DNA of 64,000 nucleotides, taken from NCBI GenBank assembly GCA_963814955.1, contig CAWFEX010000006.1, positions 310,001 to 374,000 of the forward strand, read 5' to 3'. A program made the translations under genes and the position numbers. The notes beneath the pieces are model-generated. The model was not told the DNA's origin. It searched no databases and worked only from the letters and a program-made list of their open reading frames with translations. Shown here one piece after another: positions 56,660 through 64,000 of this stretch (the first letter of the stretch is position 1; each line of letters starts with the position of its first letter). The DNA comes from DATCJA01 sp963814955. GTDB taxonomy: Bacteria > Acidobacteriota > Vicinamibacteria > Vicinamibacterales > UBA2999.

Positions 56660-57086
56660 GAAAGTGCGTCTACTGCTTCTGCTCGTCTCTTCGCGTCATC
56701 CACCCGTGAACGACATCGACGCGTCGACAACGTTTCTACTCGGCGCTCCTCGACGACGCCGGCCATGCGCGCGTCCCGGGGGCGGCACTACTTCGATTGC
56801 GGTGGCGTGGTGCTGGCGCTGTACCGGCCGCGGGCCGACGGCGACGACCGCGCGCCGCGCCCCAACTGGGACCACGTCTACTTTTCGGTGAACGACTTGC
56901 CAGCGGTCTTCGAGCGCGCGAAACGCGTCGGCGCCCTCTCGAGTAAGGTGGGCGACGGCGGTCTCAGGATGGGCAGAGATCGCGCGCCGCCCCGGGGGCG
57001 AGGTGTCGTTCTATCTGCCCGACCCTTCCGGTAATCCGCTTGGCTTCGTCGACGCCTCGACGCTCGTCACGCGCCCGCCGTCGTAA
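56660..57086 (+). pseudogene. glyoxalase/VOC-family protein remnant
   Basis: The pieces are in different frames: a start around 56660 with VNDIDAS, then FYSALLDDAG-like coding, GRHYFDCGGVVLALYRPRADGDDRAPRPNWDHVYFSVNDLPAVFERAKRVGA, and finally RRPGGEVSFYLPDPSGNPLGFVDAST to the TAA at 57084-57086. These are the two beta-alpha-beta modules of a VOC dioxygenase/glyoxalase-like protein (DHVYFSV and PSGNPLGFVD). At least two frame changes are needed. 56472-56659 holds a short open piece (WWKYFWYPFDRELQTLGLEG) that I do not recognise. Confidence 0.7.
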
Positions 57087-57120
57087 CGTTCGTGGCGGCG
57101 GACTTTCAGGTCCGCCCACA

Positions 57121-58068
57121 TCACTTCACATCCACCATCCAGATCTCGCCGCCGAGCGTCACGATGTAAGCGCGGTTTCCGATGAAGTCGATCGACGTCG
57201 GCTGGTTCAACGGTGCGACCACCGTGGCCAAGCTGCCGTCGTCCTGCATCTTCACCAGTGCACCGGTGTTCGGCGCTGCCGGCGAGGCAGGCGGACCGCC
57301 CGGAAAGATCCCCTGCGACAGCGCGTATACCGAGTTGCCGTGGAACTCGACGTCCACGAGCAGTGGCGCGCCGGCCGCCACTTCCATGGGCGTGCCGTCC
57401 TTGTGATCGAGCGCCGTCACGCGGCCGTCCTCCGGTACATGCGGCGTGGGCCCGGCGAGCGCCACGAGCAGATGGCTGCCGCGGACGTCGATACCGGTCG
57501 GTACCACGTTGTCGAACGCCGAGAACACGCTGATCGCGCCATCGAGGCTGACGCGTAGCACGCGATTGAGGTGCCCGTCGGTCACCAGGAACCCGTCCCG
57601 ATACGGCTGCAGCGCGAACTGCAGGCCGCTGGCGACGTCGATTTGGAACTGCGCTGCCGGCGGGTGAGCGATGTTGAAGGCGCCGATGTCCGCGACGATC
57701 GTGAACGACGACGCGCCGTCGACGCGATAGAGCCCGACGGTGCTGGCGCCTCCCACGTCCGGGCCGACCAGAGTCACGAGCACGTAGGCGACGTCGTCGA
57801 GGAACGCCACGTCGATGGCGCCGCCGAGGCCGAGGTGCGCGATTGGCAGTCCGGTGGCAAACACCGCCTTCGCACCGGTTTGCGGATTCACGCGCAGCAC
57901 GCTGCCAGTGGCGTTTTCCGTGACATACAGCGCACCATCTGGGCCCACCGTGCTCCCCGACGCACCGGCGATGCCCGAGGTGAGGAGTTCGGGCGACGCG
58001 GCGCGCCCGACCATCGGGAGGATTACGAAAACGAGCGTCAACACAAACTTCTTCTTCAACATAGGCAC
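57121..58068 (-). CDS. ScyD/ScyE-type secreted beta-propeller protein
   Basis: The 315-residue protein has signal peptide KKKFVLTLVFVILPMVGRA (starts at 58068 or 58062). Repeated propeller-like strands follow: GASGSTVGPDGALYVTENATGSVLRVNPQTG, GGAIDVAFLDDVAYVLVTLVGPD, GLYRVDGASSFTIVADIG, DGFLVTDGHLNRVLRVSLDGAISVFSAFDNVVPTGIDVRG and QPTSIDFIGNRAYIVTLGGEIWMVDV. This arrangement matches ScyD/ScyE-family proteins. The partners are unknown and scytonemin genes are not present here. It is divergent from the regulator at 58166. Confidence 0.8.
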   Translation of the reverse strand: MPMLKKKFVLTLVFVILPMVGRAASPELLTSGIAGASGSTVGPDGALYVTENATGSVLRVNPQTGAKAVFATGLPIAHLGLGGAIDVAFLDDVAYVLVTLVGPDVGGASTVGLYRVDGASSFTIVADIGAFNIAHPPAAQFQIDVASGLQFALQPYRDGFLVTDGHLNRVLRVSLDGAISVFSAFDNVVPTGIDVRGSHLLVALAGPTPHVPEDGRVTALDHKDGTPMEVAAGAPLLVDVEFHGNSVYALSQGIFPGGPPASPAAPNTGALVKMQDDGSLATVVAPLNQPTSIDFIGNRAYIVTLGGEIWMVDVK

Positions 58069-58165
58069 CTCGCGCGGAACAGGGGGCTCTTTGCCCAGAA
58101 ACCGGCTCCATCGTGGCGCAGGCGCGCCCCGGGCAGGGAGTAAACTGTCGGGGTTTCACGGTGAA

Positions 58166-60675
58166 ATGAGCCCCACGCCCCAGGACGTCACCGCGGCACT
58201 CGACCGGTTGCTGGCCAGTGAGGTCTTCGTCACGACGCCGGTACTTCGACGGTTCCTCTCACTGGTCGTGGATCGCTCGCTGGCGGGGCGTCTCGACGAG
58301 CTCAAGGAGTACGCGCTTGGCCTCGACGTATTCGATCGTGGCGCGGACTTCGATCCGCGCGTCGACAACATCGTGCGCGCGGAGGCGCGGCGGCTGCGCG
58401 CCCGTCTCACGCATACTACGAGGGTCCGGGGCGCGGCGACACGCTGCTGATCGACCTGCCCAAAGGGTCGTACGTCGCCACCTTCGCGTGGCGGCCGGCC
58501 GAACCCTCGATGTCCAGCCTGAGCGCGCGCGTGTTCGGACTGCCGGCGGCGCGCGTGGCGCTCATCGGGCGCGAGGCGGATCTCGAAGCGGTCGCAGAAC
58601 TCCTTACCCGCGATGGCGTGAAACTGCTGACGCTGACCGGCGCCGGCGGCAGCGGCAAGACCAGCCTGGCGCTCGAGGTCGCGCGGCGCGTGGGCGCGTG
58701 TTTCGAGCAGGTGCAGTTCCTCGAGCTCGGCGCCGTCACCGACTGCGATGCCGCCGCGCTCGAAATCGCGAATGTGCTCGGCGTGCGACAGACCGACACG
58801 CGGCCGCGCCTGCTGGTGCTCGACAACCTCGAACAGATCCACGGCATCGGCCCGCTGCTGGCACGGCTCCTCGACGCGAGTGCATGCCTGAAGCTGCTGG
58901 TGACCAGCCGCACGCTGCTGCGCATCGGGCCCGAGACGCACTACCTCGTGGCGCCGCTGCGAGTACCGACCCCGCAGGAAGCGGCCTCGCCGGCTGCGCT
59001 GGCCGTCAATCCGGCGGTCGCGCTGTTCATGCAGCGGGCGGTCGCCATCGAACCGTCGTTCCGGCTGTCGGCCGACAACGCGGCGGCCGTTGCGGAGCTC
59101 TGCACGCAGCTCGACGGACTTCCGCTGGCGCTCGAACTGGCCGCCGCGCGCATCCAGGTGTTGAGTCCGGCGGAGCTGCTGGCCCGCATGCACTCGCGGC
59201 TTGCGCTGCTGAGCACCGGGGCCGCCGATCGCCCGCCGCGGCACCAGACGTTGCGCCACACGCTCGACTGGAGCCACGCGCTCCTCGATCCCCGCGAGCA
59301 GCGGCTCTTCCGGCGGCTAGCGGTGTTTGCGGGCGGATGCACCGTGGAGAGCGCGGAGGCCGTGTGCAACACCAGGGGCGACGTTGGGCTCGACGTGATC
59401 GACGGCCTCTCGTCGCTTCTCGACAAGAATCTGATCGTCGCGCTCACGCCGGCCGGTGATCGCCGGCGTTTCGGTATGCTGATGATCGTCCGCGAGTTCG
59501 CGCTCGAACAGCTCGAGGCCAGCGGGGAAGCCGACCGCACGCGTTACGCACACGCTGCCTACAGCGTAGTGGTGGCGGAAGAGATCGCCGTTCGCAAGTC
59601 GCCGCAGGAGCTGGCCGAGTGGCTGGCCACGTGCGACGTGGAGCACGACAATCACCGCGCGGCCCTCAGCTATCTGGTGGCCGGTGGCCATGCCGAGTGG
59701 GCGCTGCGGCTCGCCGTGGCGCTCTATCGCTACTGGGAGCACCGCGAGTATCTGGGCGAAGGCGATGCGTGGTTCGACGCGATCCTCGACATGCCCGCGG
59801 CCAGCGCTCGTACGATCGTGCGCGCGCGGGCCCTCAACTACGCGGCGGCATTCACCAGCGTCCAAGGCAACGGGCAGCGGTCGCACGCGCAGCAGCTCGA
59901 AGCGCTCGCGATTTGTCGCGAGCTGGGCGAGGAGCGCGAGGCCGTCGCCGCGCTCAATGCGCTGGCGGCCACGAAGCGGTTTCACGGCGACTACGCCGCC
60001 GCTCTTGAATGGGCCGAGCAAACGCTCGAGGCGTGCCGCGGCATAGGCGACCGCTCAGCGATGGCTGCGGCGCTCAGCAACATGGGCGACGTGCTGCTGC
60101 TGGTGGGTCGGCCGCAGGATGCGCGCCGCACCATGGAGGAGGCGTTCCGGACGTTTGCCGAGCTGGGCGACGACGTCGGGATGGCCTGGTGCTGCAACCA
60201 TCTGGGCGACATCGCGGCGGCGCTCGATGAGCGCGATGAAGCACGCCTGCTCTACGAGGGCGGCTCATGCATGTTCGACGCCGTGGGCAACGGGTGGGGC
60301 GTGGCGCGATCGGCCTGCGACCTCGGGCATCTTGCCTGCGACGGCGGGGATCCGGGCGAAGCGCGCCGGCAGTTTCAGCGCGCGCTCAACGGTTTCCGGG
60401 AGGTCGATCACAAACGCGGCATCGCATCGGCGCTCGAGGGGTTTGCGCGCCTCGGGCTGCAGCTCGGCGAGCCGGAGCGCGCAATTACGCTGGCCGCCGC
60501 CGCGACGAGCCTGCATCAGGCCACTGGCGCGCGAGCCCGGGAGCGCGACGACCGCAAACTTGGGCGCATCCGCGACCTGGCGTTCCAAGCCGTGGACCTG
60601 GAGCAGTCGCGCGCGCAGTGGGCGGCAGGTCTGCGGATGACGGCCGACGAGGCCATGCGCTACGCGCTCGCGTAG
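58166..60675 (+). pseudogene. AfsR/LuxR-like NB-ARC and TPR regulator with Acidobacteria-type N-terminal domain, one-base frameshift
   Basis: The start MSPTPQDVTAALDRLLASEVFVTTPVLRRFLSLVVDRSLAGRLDELKEYALGLDVF and VDNIVRAEARRLRARL is a domain found at the front of many Acidobacteriota signalling proteins. The frame changes near 58412: a base is missing before YYEGPGRGDTLLIDLPKGSYVATFAW. The rest is intact: a P-loop in LTGAGGSGKTSLALEVARRVG, Walker-B-like RLLVLDNLEQI, LPLALELAAARI, and TPR helices from about 59750 (EREAVAALNALAATKRFHGDYAAALEWAEQTLEA). It would be a STAND-type ATPase regulator. It has no DNA-binding HTH that I can identify. Confidence 0.8.
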
Positions 60676-60938
60676 TTGGACGGATCCACCATCCGCCGCA
60701 CCGCTTCCACGCGATCGACCGGCAGGCCGATCAGGCGGCCGTGCTCGACGATCAGGTGCTCATCCGGCGAGAAGTAGATGCAGTAGATCTTGTCGTCCGT
60801 GATGAAGCTGTGAATCCACTGGATTTCCGGCCCGAGCGTCCGCAGCGCTTCGAGGGATTTGAGCGACGCGTCGCGGATTTCGGCGTCTGTGAGCTTCGAC
60901 GCGCCGGGAACGGTCCGCTCGATGATGAATTTCGGCAT
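60660..60938 (-). CDS. DUF4242 (nickel-binding-like) small protein
   Basis: From the Met at 60938 the protein has 92 residues: PKFIIERTVPGASKLTDAEIRDASLKSLEALRTLGPEIQWIHSFITDDKIYCIYFSPDEHLIVEHGRLIGLPVDRVEAVRRMVDPSNY. The first strand PKFIIER, the helix and the IQWIHSFITDDKIYCIYFSPDEHLI strand-turn-strand are typical of DUF4242. Some members bind nickel. Its end overlaps the regulator's end by 16 bp. Confidence 0.87.
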   Translation of the reverse strand: MPKFIIERTVPGASKLTDAEIRDASLKSLEALRTLGPEIQWIHSFITDDKIYCIYFSPDEHLIVEHGRLIGLPVDRVEAVRRMVDPSNYASA

Positions 60939-60949
60939 GATGTTCCTCA

Positions 60950-61275
60950 ACCAGCGTAACTTCGTACCATCGACGTACGCTGTTCACCTGCGTCAGGCCG
61001 GCGATGACTTTCATGAGCCAGGCGATCACGTCCGCCGGCTTCGCCTGTCTCGCTGCGTTCAGGCCGATCTTGCTGGCGCGGGAGAAGTACGGACCGCGGC
61101 AGCCGGGGACCGACATGACGCCAGACCGGCTCGGCATCGACACGATCTTCTTCTGCTGGCTCGCCGCCACCCAATCCTGAAACGCCTCCGCCATCGCGAG
61201 CGGCGCGTAGGCGTTCACCGCCATCATTTCCACGACCTGATTGTAGTACAACGACCCGAGCTGCTGCGGCTTCAT
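60950..61275 (-). pseudogene. short-chain dehydrogenase remnant
   Basis: The reading frame contains the SDR middle: VVEMMAVNAYAPLAMAEAF (the N-x-x-x-P helix), KKIVSMPSRSGVMSV and RGPYFSRASKIGLN (YxxxK), followed without the usual NADP/substrate loops by WLMKVIAGLTQVNSVRRWY, which belongs near the SDR C-terminus. The N-terminal TGxxxGIG region and the PGWVxTDM loop are missing, so there are at least two deletions. It continues in frame toward the next gene without a proper stop and is not functional. Confidence 0.7.
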
Positions 61276-61457
61276 CTCGCCGCAGGCTGAGCGATGGCTT
61301 CTGTGCGAATCAGGAGGTCACGAACCAGTTCTTTTCGGCGATGACTGGTTCGAATCTCCGCTGCCAGAGTTCATGAATCCTGAGAACATCGCTCAGGTTG
61401 TCGCGCGAGCGAATGGCGTGAAACACAGCGATGCCGAACGGCACTGTGGATGCGGCG

Positions 61458-61835
61458 TCACGTGCCGATGGAGCGCCTGCGAACCACAAGCCAGTAGATG
61501 ACTCCATTGACTGCAAACGCCATGGTCCCTAGAAAGACTTGGTCCAGCCGCGTCAGGTGCAACGGATAGAGCAGCGGCAAAAGGTAGTACTCGACGAAGT
61601 CGCCGGAATAGGGGGCAAGACCGCTGCGCTCGCGCAGGGAGTTCTCGAGCGGCGTGAGCGGACAAACCCAGCCGCCGTACTCAACGAGCACGCCCCACAC
61701 GGCTGTGGGCACGTGGATCCATGCAATCCATGATCGCCGCAGCACGAACAAGCCGCCCAACAGCACGAACAGGACCAACCCTAGATGAAGGATGAGGACC
61801 GCGTCCGCCAACAATCGGTATGCGCCGGGCGACAT
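61458..61835 (-). CDS. DUF2784 family inner-membrane protein
   Basis: From the Met at 61835 the protein has 125 residues. The pattern is typical of the family: YRLLADAVLILHLGLVLFVLLGGLFVLRR, SWIAWIHVPTAVWGVLVEYGGWVCPLTPLENSLRERSGLAPYSGDFVEYYLLPLLYP, then VFLGTMAFAVNGVIYWLVVRRR. WVCPLTPLEN is the signature. Four membrane helices are predicted. The role is unknown. Upstream 61836-62153 has no credible gene. Confidence 0.85.
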   Translation of the reverse strand: MSPGAYRLLADAVLILHLGLVLFVLLGGLFVLRRSWIAWIHVPTAVWGVLVEYGGWVCPLTPLENSLRERSGLAPYSGDFVEYYLLPLLYPLHLTRLDQVFLGTMAFAVNGVIYWLVVRRRSIGT

Positions 61836-62153
61836 CACGGTCACTGTACTAAAGGATCGTGACGACGGCATCGAGGTTGGCGTCTTCCGGGCGTAGCTCA
61901 CCATGGAATGGAGTACTGTCACTGCCGGTCTCTAAACCGATTTGTACTGAAGACGGGGGGACGTCGGATAAACGATAGCCGCGGGTTCAAGGCCGCCCTT
62001 GCGGTCCTGGGCGCGTCTTGATGGGCAGCCTGCACCCCCTCTCCGCCGGAGTCTGTTCGCATTCCGACTTGGAATCAGAAACAGCATGGGTACAGACCAG
62101 CAGCAGCTTCGTGCGGGCCGCGCGTTCGAGCCGCCGCTGAATTAGAGCGTTTT
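61836..62153. other. intergenic region without recognised gene
   Basis: No frame on either strand gives a protein with recognisable features. The stretch 61940-61980 has a GGGGGGA run. The right end leads into the IS630 remnant, so part of this DNA may be decayed transposon flank. Confidence 0.5.
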
Positions 62154-62340
62154 TCATAACGCTGTAGCGACGCGATAGCCGCAGTGCCGGACAAAGTTGA
62201 GGCATTCCTGCGGCGTGAAGAGGCGCAGCGCGATCGCCACGAGCTCGACGACCTGGTCGAAGCTGCGCGGTCGCGCCGCGCGGAGGAACGCTTTCAATTT
62301 CGCAAACGCGAGCTCGATCGGATTGAAGTCCGGACTCGGG
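62154..62340 (-). mobile_element. IS630-type transposase 3' remnant
   Basis: The peptide ending at 62154 reads SPDFNPIELAFAKLKAFLRAARPRSFDQVVELVAIALRLFTPQECLNFVRHCGY. PDFNPIE holds the Glu of the DDE catalytic triad, and the following LK-K helix is typical of IS630-family transposases. The upstream DDE half, about 62340-62570, is too degraded to read. No intact terminal inverted repeats were found. Confidence 0.85.
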
Positions 62341-62645
62341 CATCGGCGCTGGTCTTCCCGCCGCTGGTAATACCTCTTGCGGATTGCTGCGCAGGCGAGG
62401 CCAGCCGTTTGAGAACGCGGGCGCATACGCGCGTACTACTACCGCTGCCCACCCTGTCTTCCTCGACCCTGGAACGGCCACAGCGCGAACTGAGCGAGAT
62501 CGACGGGAGTTTGTTGTAGCGGTGCTGGAAGTGTTGGCGACGGTCACCGGGAGCCGGTGGGCTTGAAAACGCTGCCGCCCGACACACCGTCAATGCCGTC
62601 AGAAGTGCGGCTGCCACCTTCGCGCTTCGCTTCGGCGAGCCAAGG

Positions 62646-62732
62646 AAGCCGGACACGACGGACGTCCGAGAAACATCCGGCACACTTTAAACTTACTTTT
62701 CACTTTCTACTTTCAAGTTTGAACTTGACGTG
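62646..62732 (+). repeat. 3'-flank of the tRNA-Glu gene, parental version of the junction-repeat flank
   Basis: It contains AAGCCGGACACGACGGACGT at 62646, then ACTTTAAACTTACTTTTCAC and the near-palindrome CAAGTTTGAACTTG (62714-62727). These three parts occur in the same order in front of the tRNA core in junction copies 1 and 5. It lies immediately downstream of the tRNA 3' end on the tRNA's strand. Confidence 0.88.
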
Positions 62733-62807
62733 TGGTACCGGTACGGGGATTCGAACCCCGGTCCCGTGGCTGAGAACCACGTGTCCTGACCCCTAGACGA
62801 TACCGGC
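62733..62807 (-). tRNA. tRNA-Glu (anticodon CTC)
   Basis: Read on the minus strand the 75 nt fold as a standard tRNA: acceptor GCCGGTA with TACCGGT (one G-U pair), D-arm GTCT/GGAC, anticodon stem CGTGG/CCACG with loop TTCTCAG (anticodon CTC), a four-nt variable loop, T-stem CGGGG/CCCCG with loop TTCGAAT, discriminator A and an encoded CCA. On the plus strand its 3' end is TGGTACCGGTACGGGGATT, the core of the junction repeats. It is the apparent target of the tandem integrations. Confidence 0.96.
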
Positions 62808-62817
62808 ACTGGGCGAG

Positions 62818-62900
62818 CTGGTAGGCGGTCGTCGGTAGCTGGTAGCAAGAACCCCGCACTCAGATCCTGCTACTACCTACCAGCTACCACCTTCCACCTA
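62818..62900. repeat. degenerate heptad array with inverted halves upstream of tRNA-Glu
   Basis: The left half GGTAGGCGGTCGTCGGTAGC and the right half CTACTACCTACCAGCTACC are imperfect inverse complements around a loop of about 20 nt. The unit is the same CTACCAC-type heptad as in 7704-7810. It lies just upstream of the tRNA promoter side (minus strand). 62901-63116 contains a short palindromic piece around GCCTCGCTAG but no gene. Confidence 0.75.
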
Positions 62901-63116
62901 GTGATGCTACCGGATGGCCAGTCGCTCAGTAAAGCCTGCCACTGGACGTTTTGAAAGGGGCCGGAAGTCGTGCGGATGAGTCGAGTTCGGACAGCCTTTC
63001 AAGACGTCTTCGCCCGCACGGAGTGCGGGCAAGCAAACGCTGTCCCTAGCGAGGCGGAGCCACATGCGTGTTGGTTTAAGGCGCAGCCTCGCTAGGCATT
63101 TCTGTATCATCGACGC

Positions 63117-64000
63117 ATGCGTGCGTTCATGAAATTCCTCACGTCCCTCGTCTTCCTTGCTCTCGTCGTCGCCGGCGCGGCCTGGCTCTGGGCCGGCCGG
63201 GCCGAAGGACCGCGCATCGAGATCCGGCAGCCTGAGAAGTTCATCGGCCAGGCAACGCCGCTCGATCTGGTCGTGGAGTCGCCGGGAGGGCAGTTCGCGC
63301 GGGTCGATGCCACGATCGAGCAGGACGGCCAGAGCTATTCCGTGTTCACGCTCGCCCAACCAGCGCAGGGGAGCGTCCGTCAGGAAAGCGCCGAGCGCAT
63401 TTACGTGATGCGATCGATTGGCAAGCGGGATGTGCCGGAGCTGAAAGCGGGCCCTGCGCGGCTCGTTGTGAGGGCGGCCCGGCCCGTGTTGTTCGGCTAT
63501 CGCGAAGCCGAATCGGAAGTTTCACGAGACGTGGAGGTCCGGCTGGACCCGCCGCGGATTGCCATCCTGTCGAAATTCCACTTCGTGAATCACGGCGGGG
63601 CCGAATTCGTCGTCTATCGCGCCACACCGCCGGACGTGGAATCCGGCGTCCGGGTTGGCGACCGGACGTATCCCGGGTATCCGGCTTCCGGCGCCGGCAT
63701 CCGGTCGGATGAGGGAGCGAAGGTTGCCTTCTTTGCGCTCCTGTACGACCAGGAACTGAACGCGCCGGTCTCCGTTTACGCGCGCGACGCGGCCGGCAAC
63801 GAATCGTCCACGCCGCTCGACCATATGCCATTTGCCAAGGCGTTCGCGCGCAGCCGCATCAATATCGACGACACGTTCCTGCAGCGCGTGGTTCCGTCGA
63901 TCGCCGCGGAAACGCCGGAAATGCAGCTGTCGACGACGCCCGGCGATCTGCTGGCCTCTTTCCTTCAGATCAACGGCGAGCTACGCATGCGGAACGCCCA
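63117..64000 (+). CDS. M23-family peptidase-like protein, 5' part, runs off the window
   Basis: The ATG at 63117 opens a frame with no stop to 64000 (294 codons). It starts with a membrane helix or signal, RAFMKFLTSLVFLALVVAGAAWLWAG, then a beta-rich region GPRIEIRQPEKFIGQATPLDLVVESPGGQFARVDATIEQDG, RDVEVRLDPPRIAILSKFHFVNHGGAEFVVYRATP, GVRVGDRTYPGYPASGA, KVAFFALLYDQELNAPVSVYARDAAGN. This N-terminal layout is that of M23 metallopeptidases of Acidobacteriota and Myxococcota, whose catalytic domain would lie beyond the window end. It would act on peptidoglycan in the periplasm. Confidence 0.82.
   Translation, partial: MRAFMKFLTSLVFLALVVAGAAWLWAGRAEGPRIEIRQPEKFIGQATPLDLVVESPGGQFARVDATIEQDGQSYSVFTLAQPAQGSVRQESAERIYVMRSIGKRDVPELKAGPARLVVRAARPVLFGYREAESEVSRDVEVRLDPPRIAILSKFHFVNHGGAEFVVYRATPPDVESGVRVGDRTYPGYPASGAGIRSDEGAKVAFFALLYDQELNAPVSVYARDAAGNESSTPLDHMPFAKAFARSRINIDDTFLQRVVPSIAAETPEMQLSTTPGDLLASFLQINGELRMRNA

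Noticed and set aside
61310..61516. 68-residue minus-strand frame ending in FEPVIAEKNWFVTS
   Set aside because: It has no recognised family or start context; possibly a decayed fragment, not reported as a gene.
62557..62796. Open frame of 79 residues ending GTGIRTPVPWLRTTC
   Set aside because: It reads through the junction flank and the tRNA-Glu on the wrong strand; the GIRTPV-type peptide is a well-known translation artefact of tRNA genes.

Overview
This is a high-GC bacterial window that reads like Acidobacteriota, most likely class Vicinamibacteria. That placement is an inference from gene content: an Oar-type TonB receptor with an N-terminal carboxypeptidase-regulatory domain, a VWFA-related secreted protein of the kind expanded in Acidobacteria, several secreted proteins of families common there, and intergenic arrays of degenerate heptanucleotides. 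No rRNA or taxonomic marker is present.

Layout. (1) 1-23.5 kb is mixed housekeeping and secreted functions: two TonB receptors, amidohydrolases, a quinone oxidoreductase, a SurA/DsbA-like lipoprotein, a VWA protein, a flavin amine oxidase, a methyltransferase, a beta-propeller protein, a fatty-acid desaturase and two orphan substrate-binding proteins. (2) 23.9-45.1 kb is a compact lipid/polyene gene cluster that I read as aryl-polyene-like. It has an AMP-ligase, hotdog dehydratase, KS/chain-length-factor pair, ketoreductase, ACP, acyltransferase, GT2, MMPL exporter, LolA-like carrier, flavin halogenase-like enzyme and a large outer-membrane-like protein. Two radical-SAM enzymes are also present: one resembles the archaeal tetraether synthase (COG1964) group, the other the HpnR-like B12 group. 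(3) 45.2-62.7 kb is an accessory, gene-decay-rich zone with truncated and frameshifted genes, a B3-type metallo-beta-lactamase fold protein, a di-haem cytochrome, an NB-ARC/TPR regulator and an IS630 remnant. (4) 62.7 kb onward holds a tRNA-Glu(CTC) gene and the start of an M23 peptidase-like gene.

The most striking structure is a family of same-orientation repeats at about 23.7, 45.25, 46.03, 50.40, 52.30 and 53.70 kb, with half copies at 19.35 and 55.4 kb. Each full copy carries about 20 nt identical or nearly identical to the 3' end of the tRNA-Glu gene, preceded by the tRNA's own 3' flank and followed by a shared arm of about 45 nt. This is the pattern expected for junctions between tandemly integrated tRNA-targeting elements. 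The polyene-like cluster and several one- or two-gene segments would then be successive cassettes. No recombinase is visible in the window.

Many otherwise well-conserved genes carry single-nucleotide frameshifts (DsbA-like, second TonB receptor, DUF1624-like, cytochrome, MBL, regulator). Either the assembly has residual indel errors or decay is unusually widespread; the sequence alone cannot decide.
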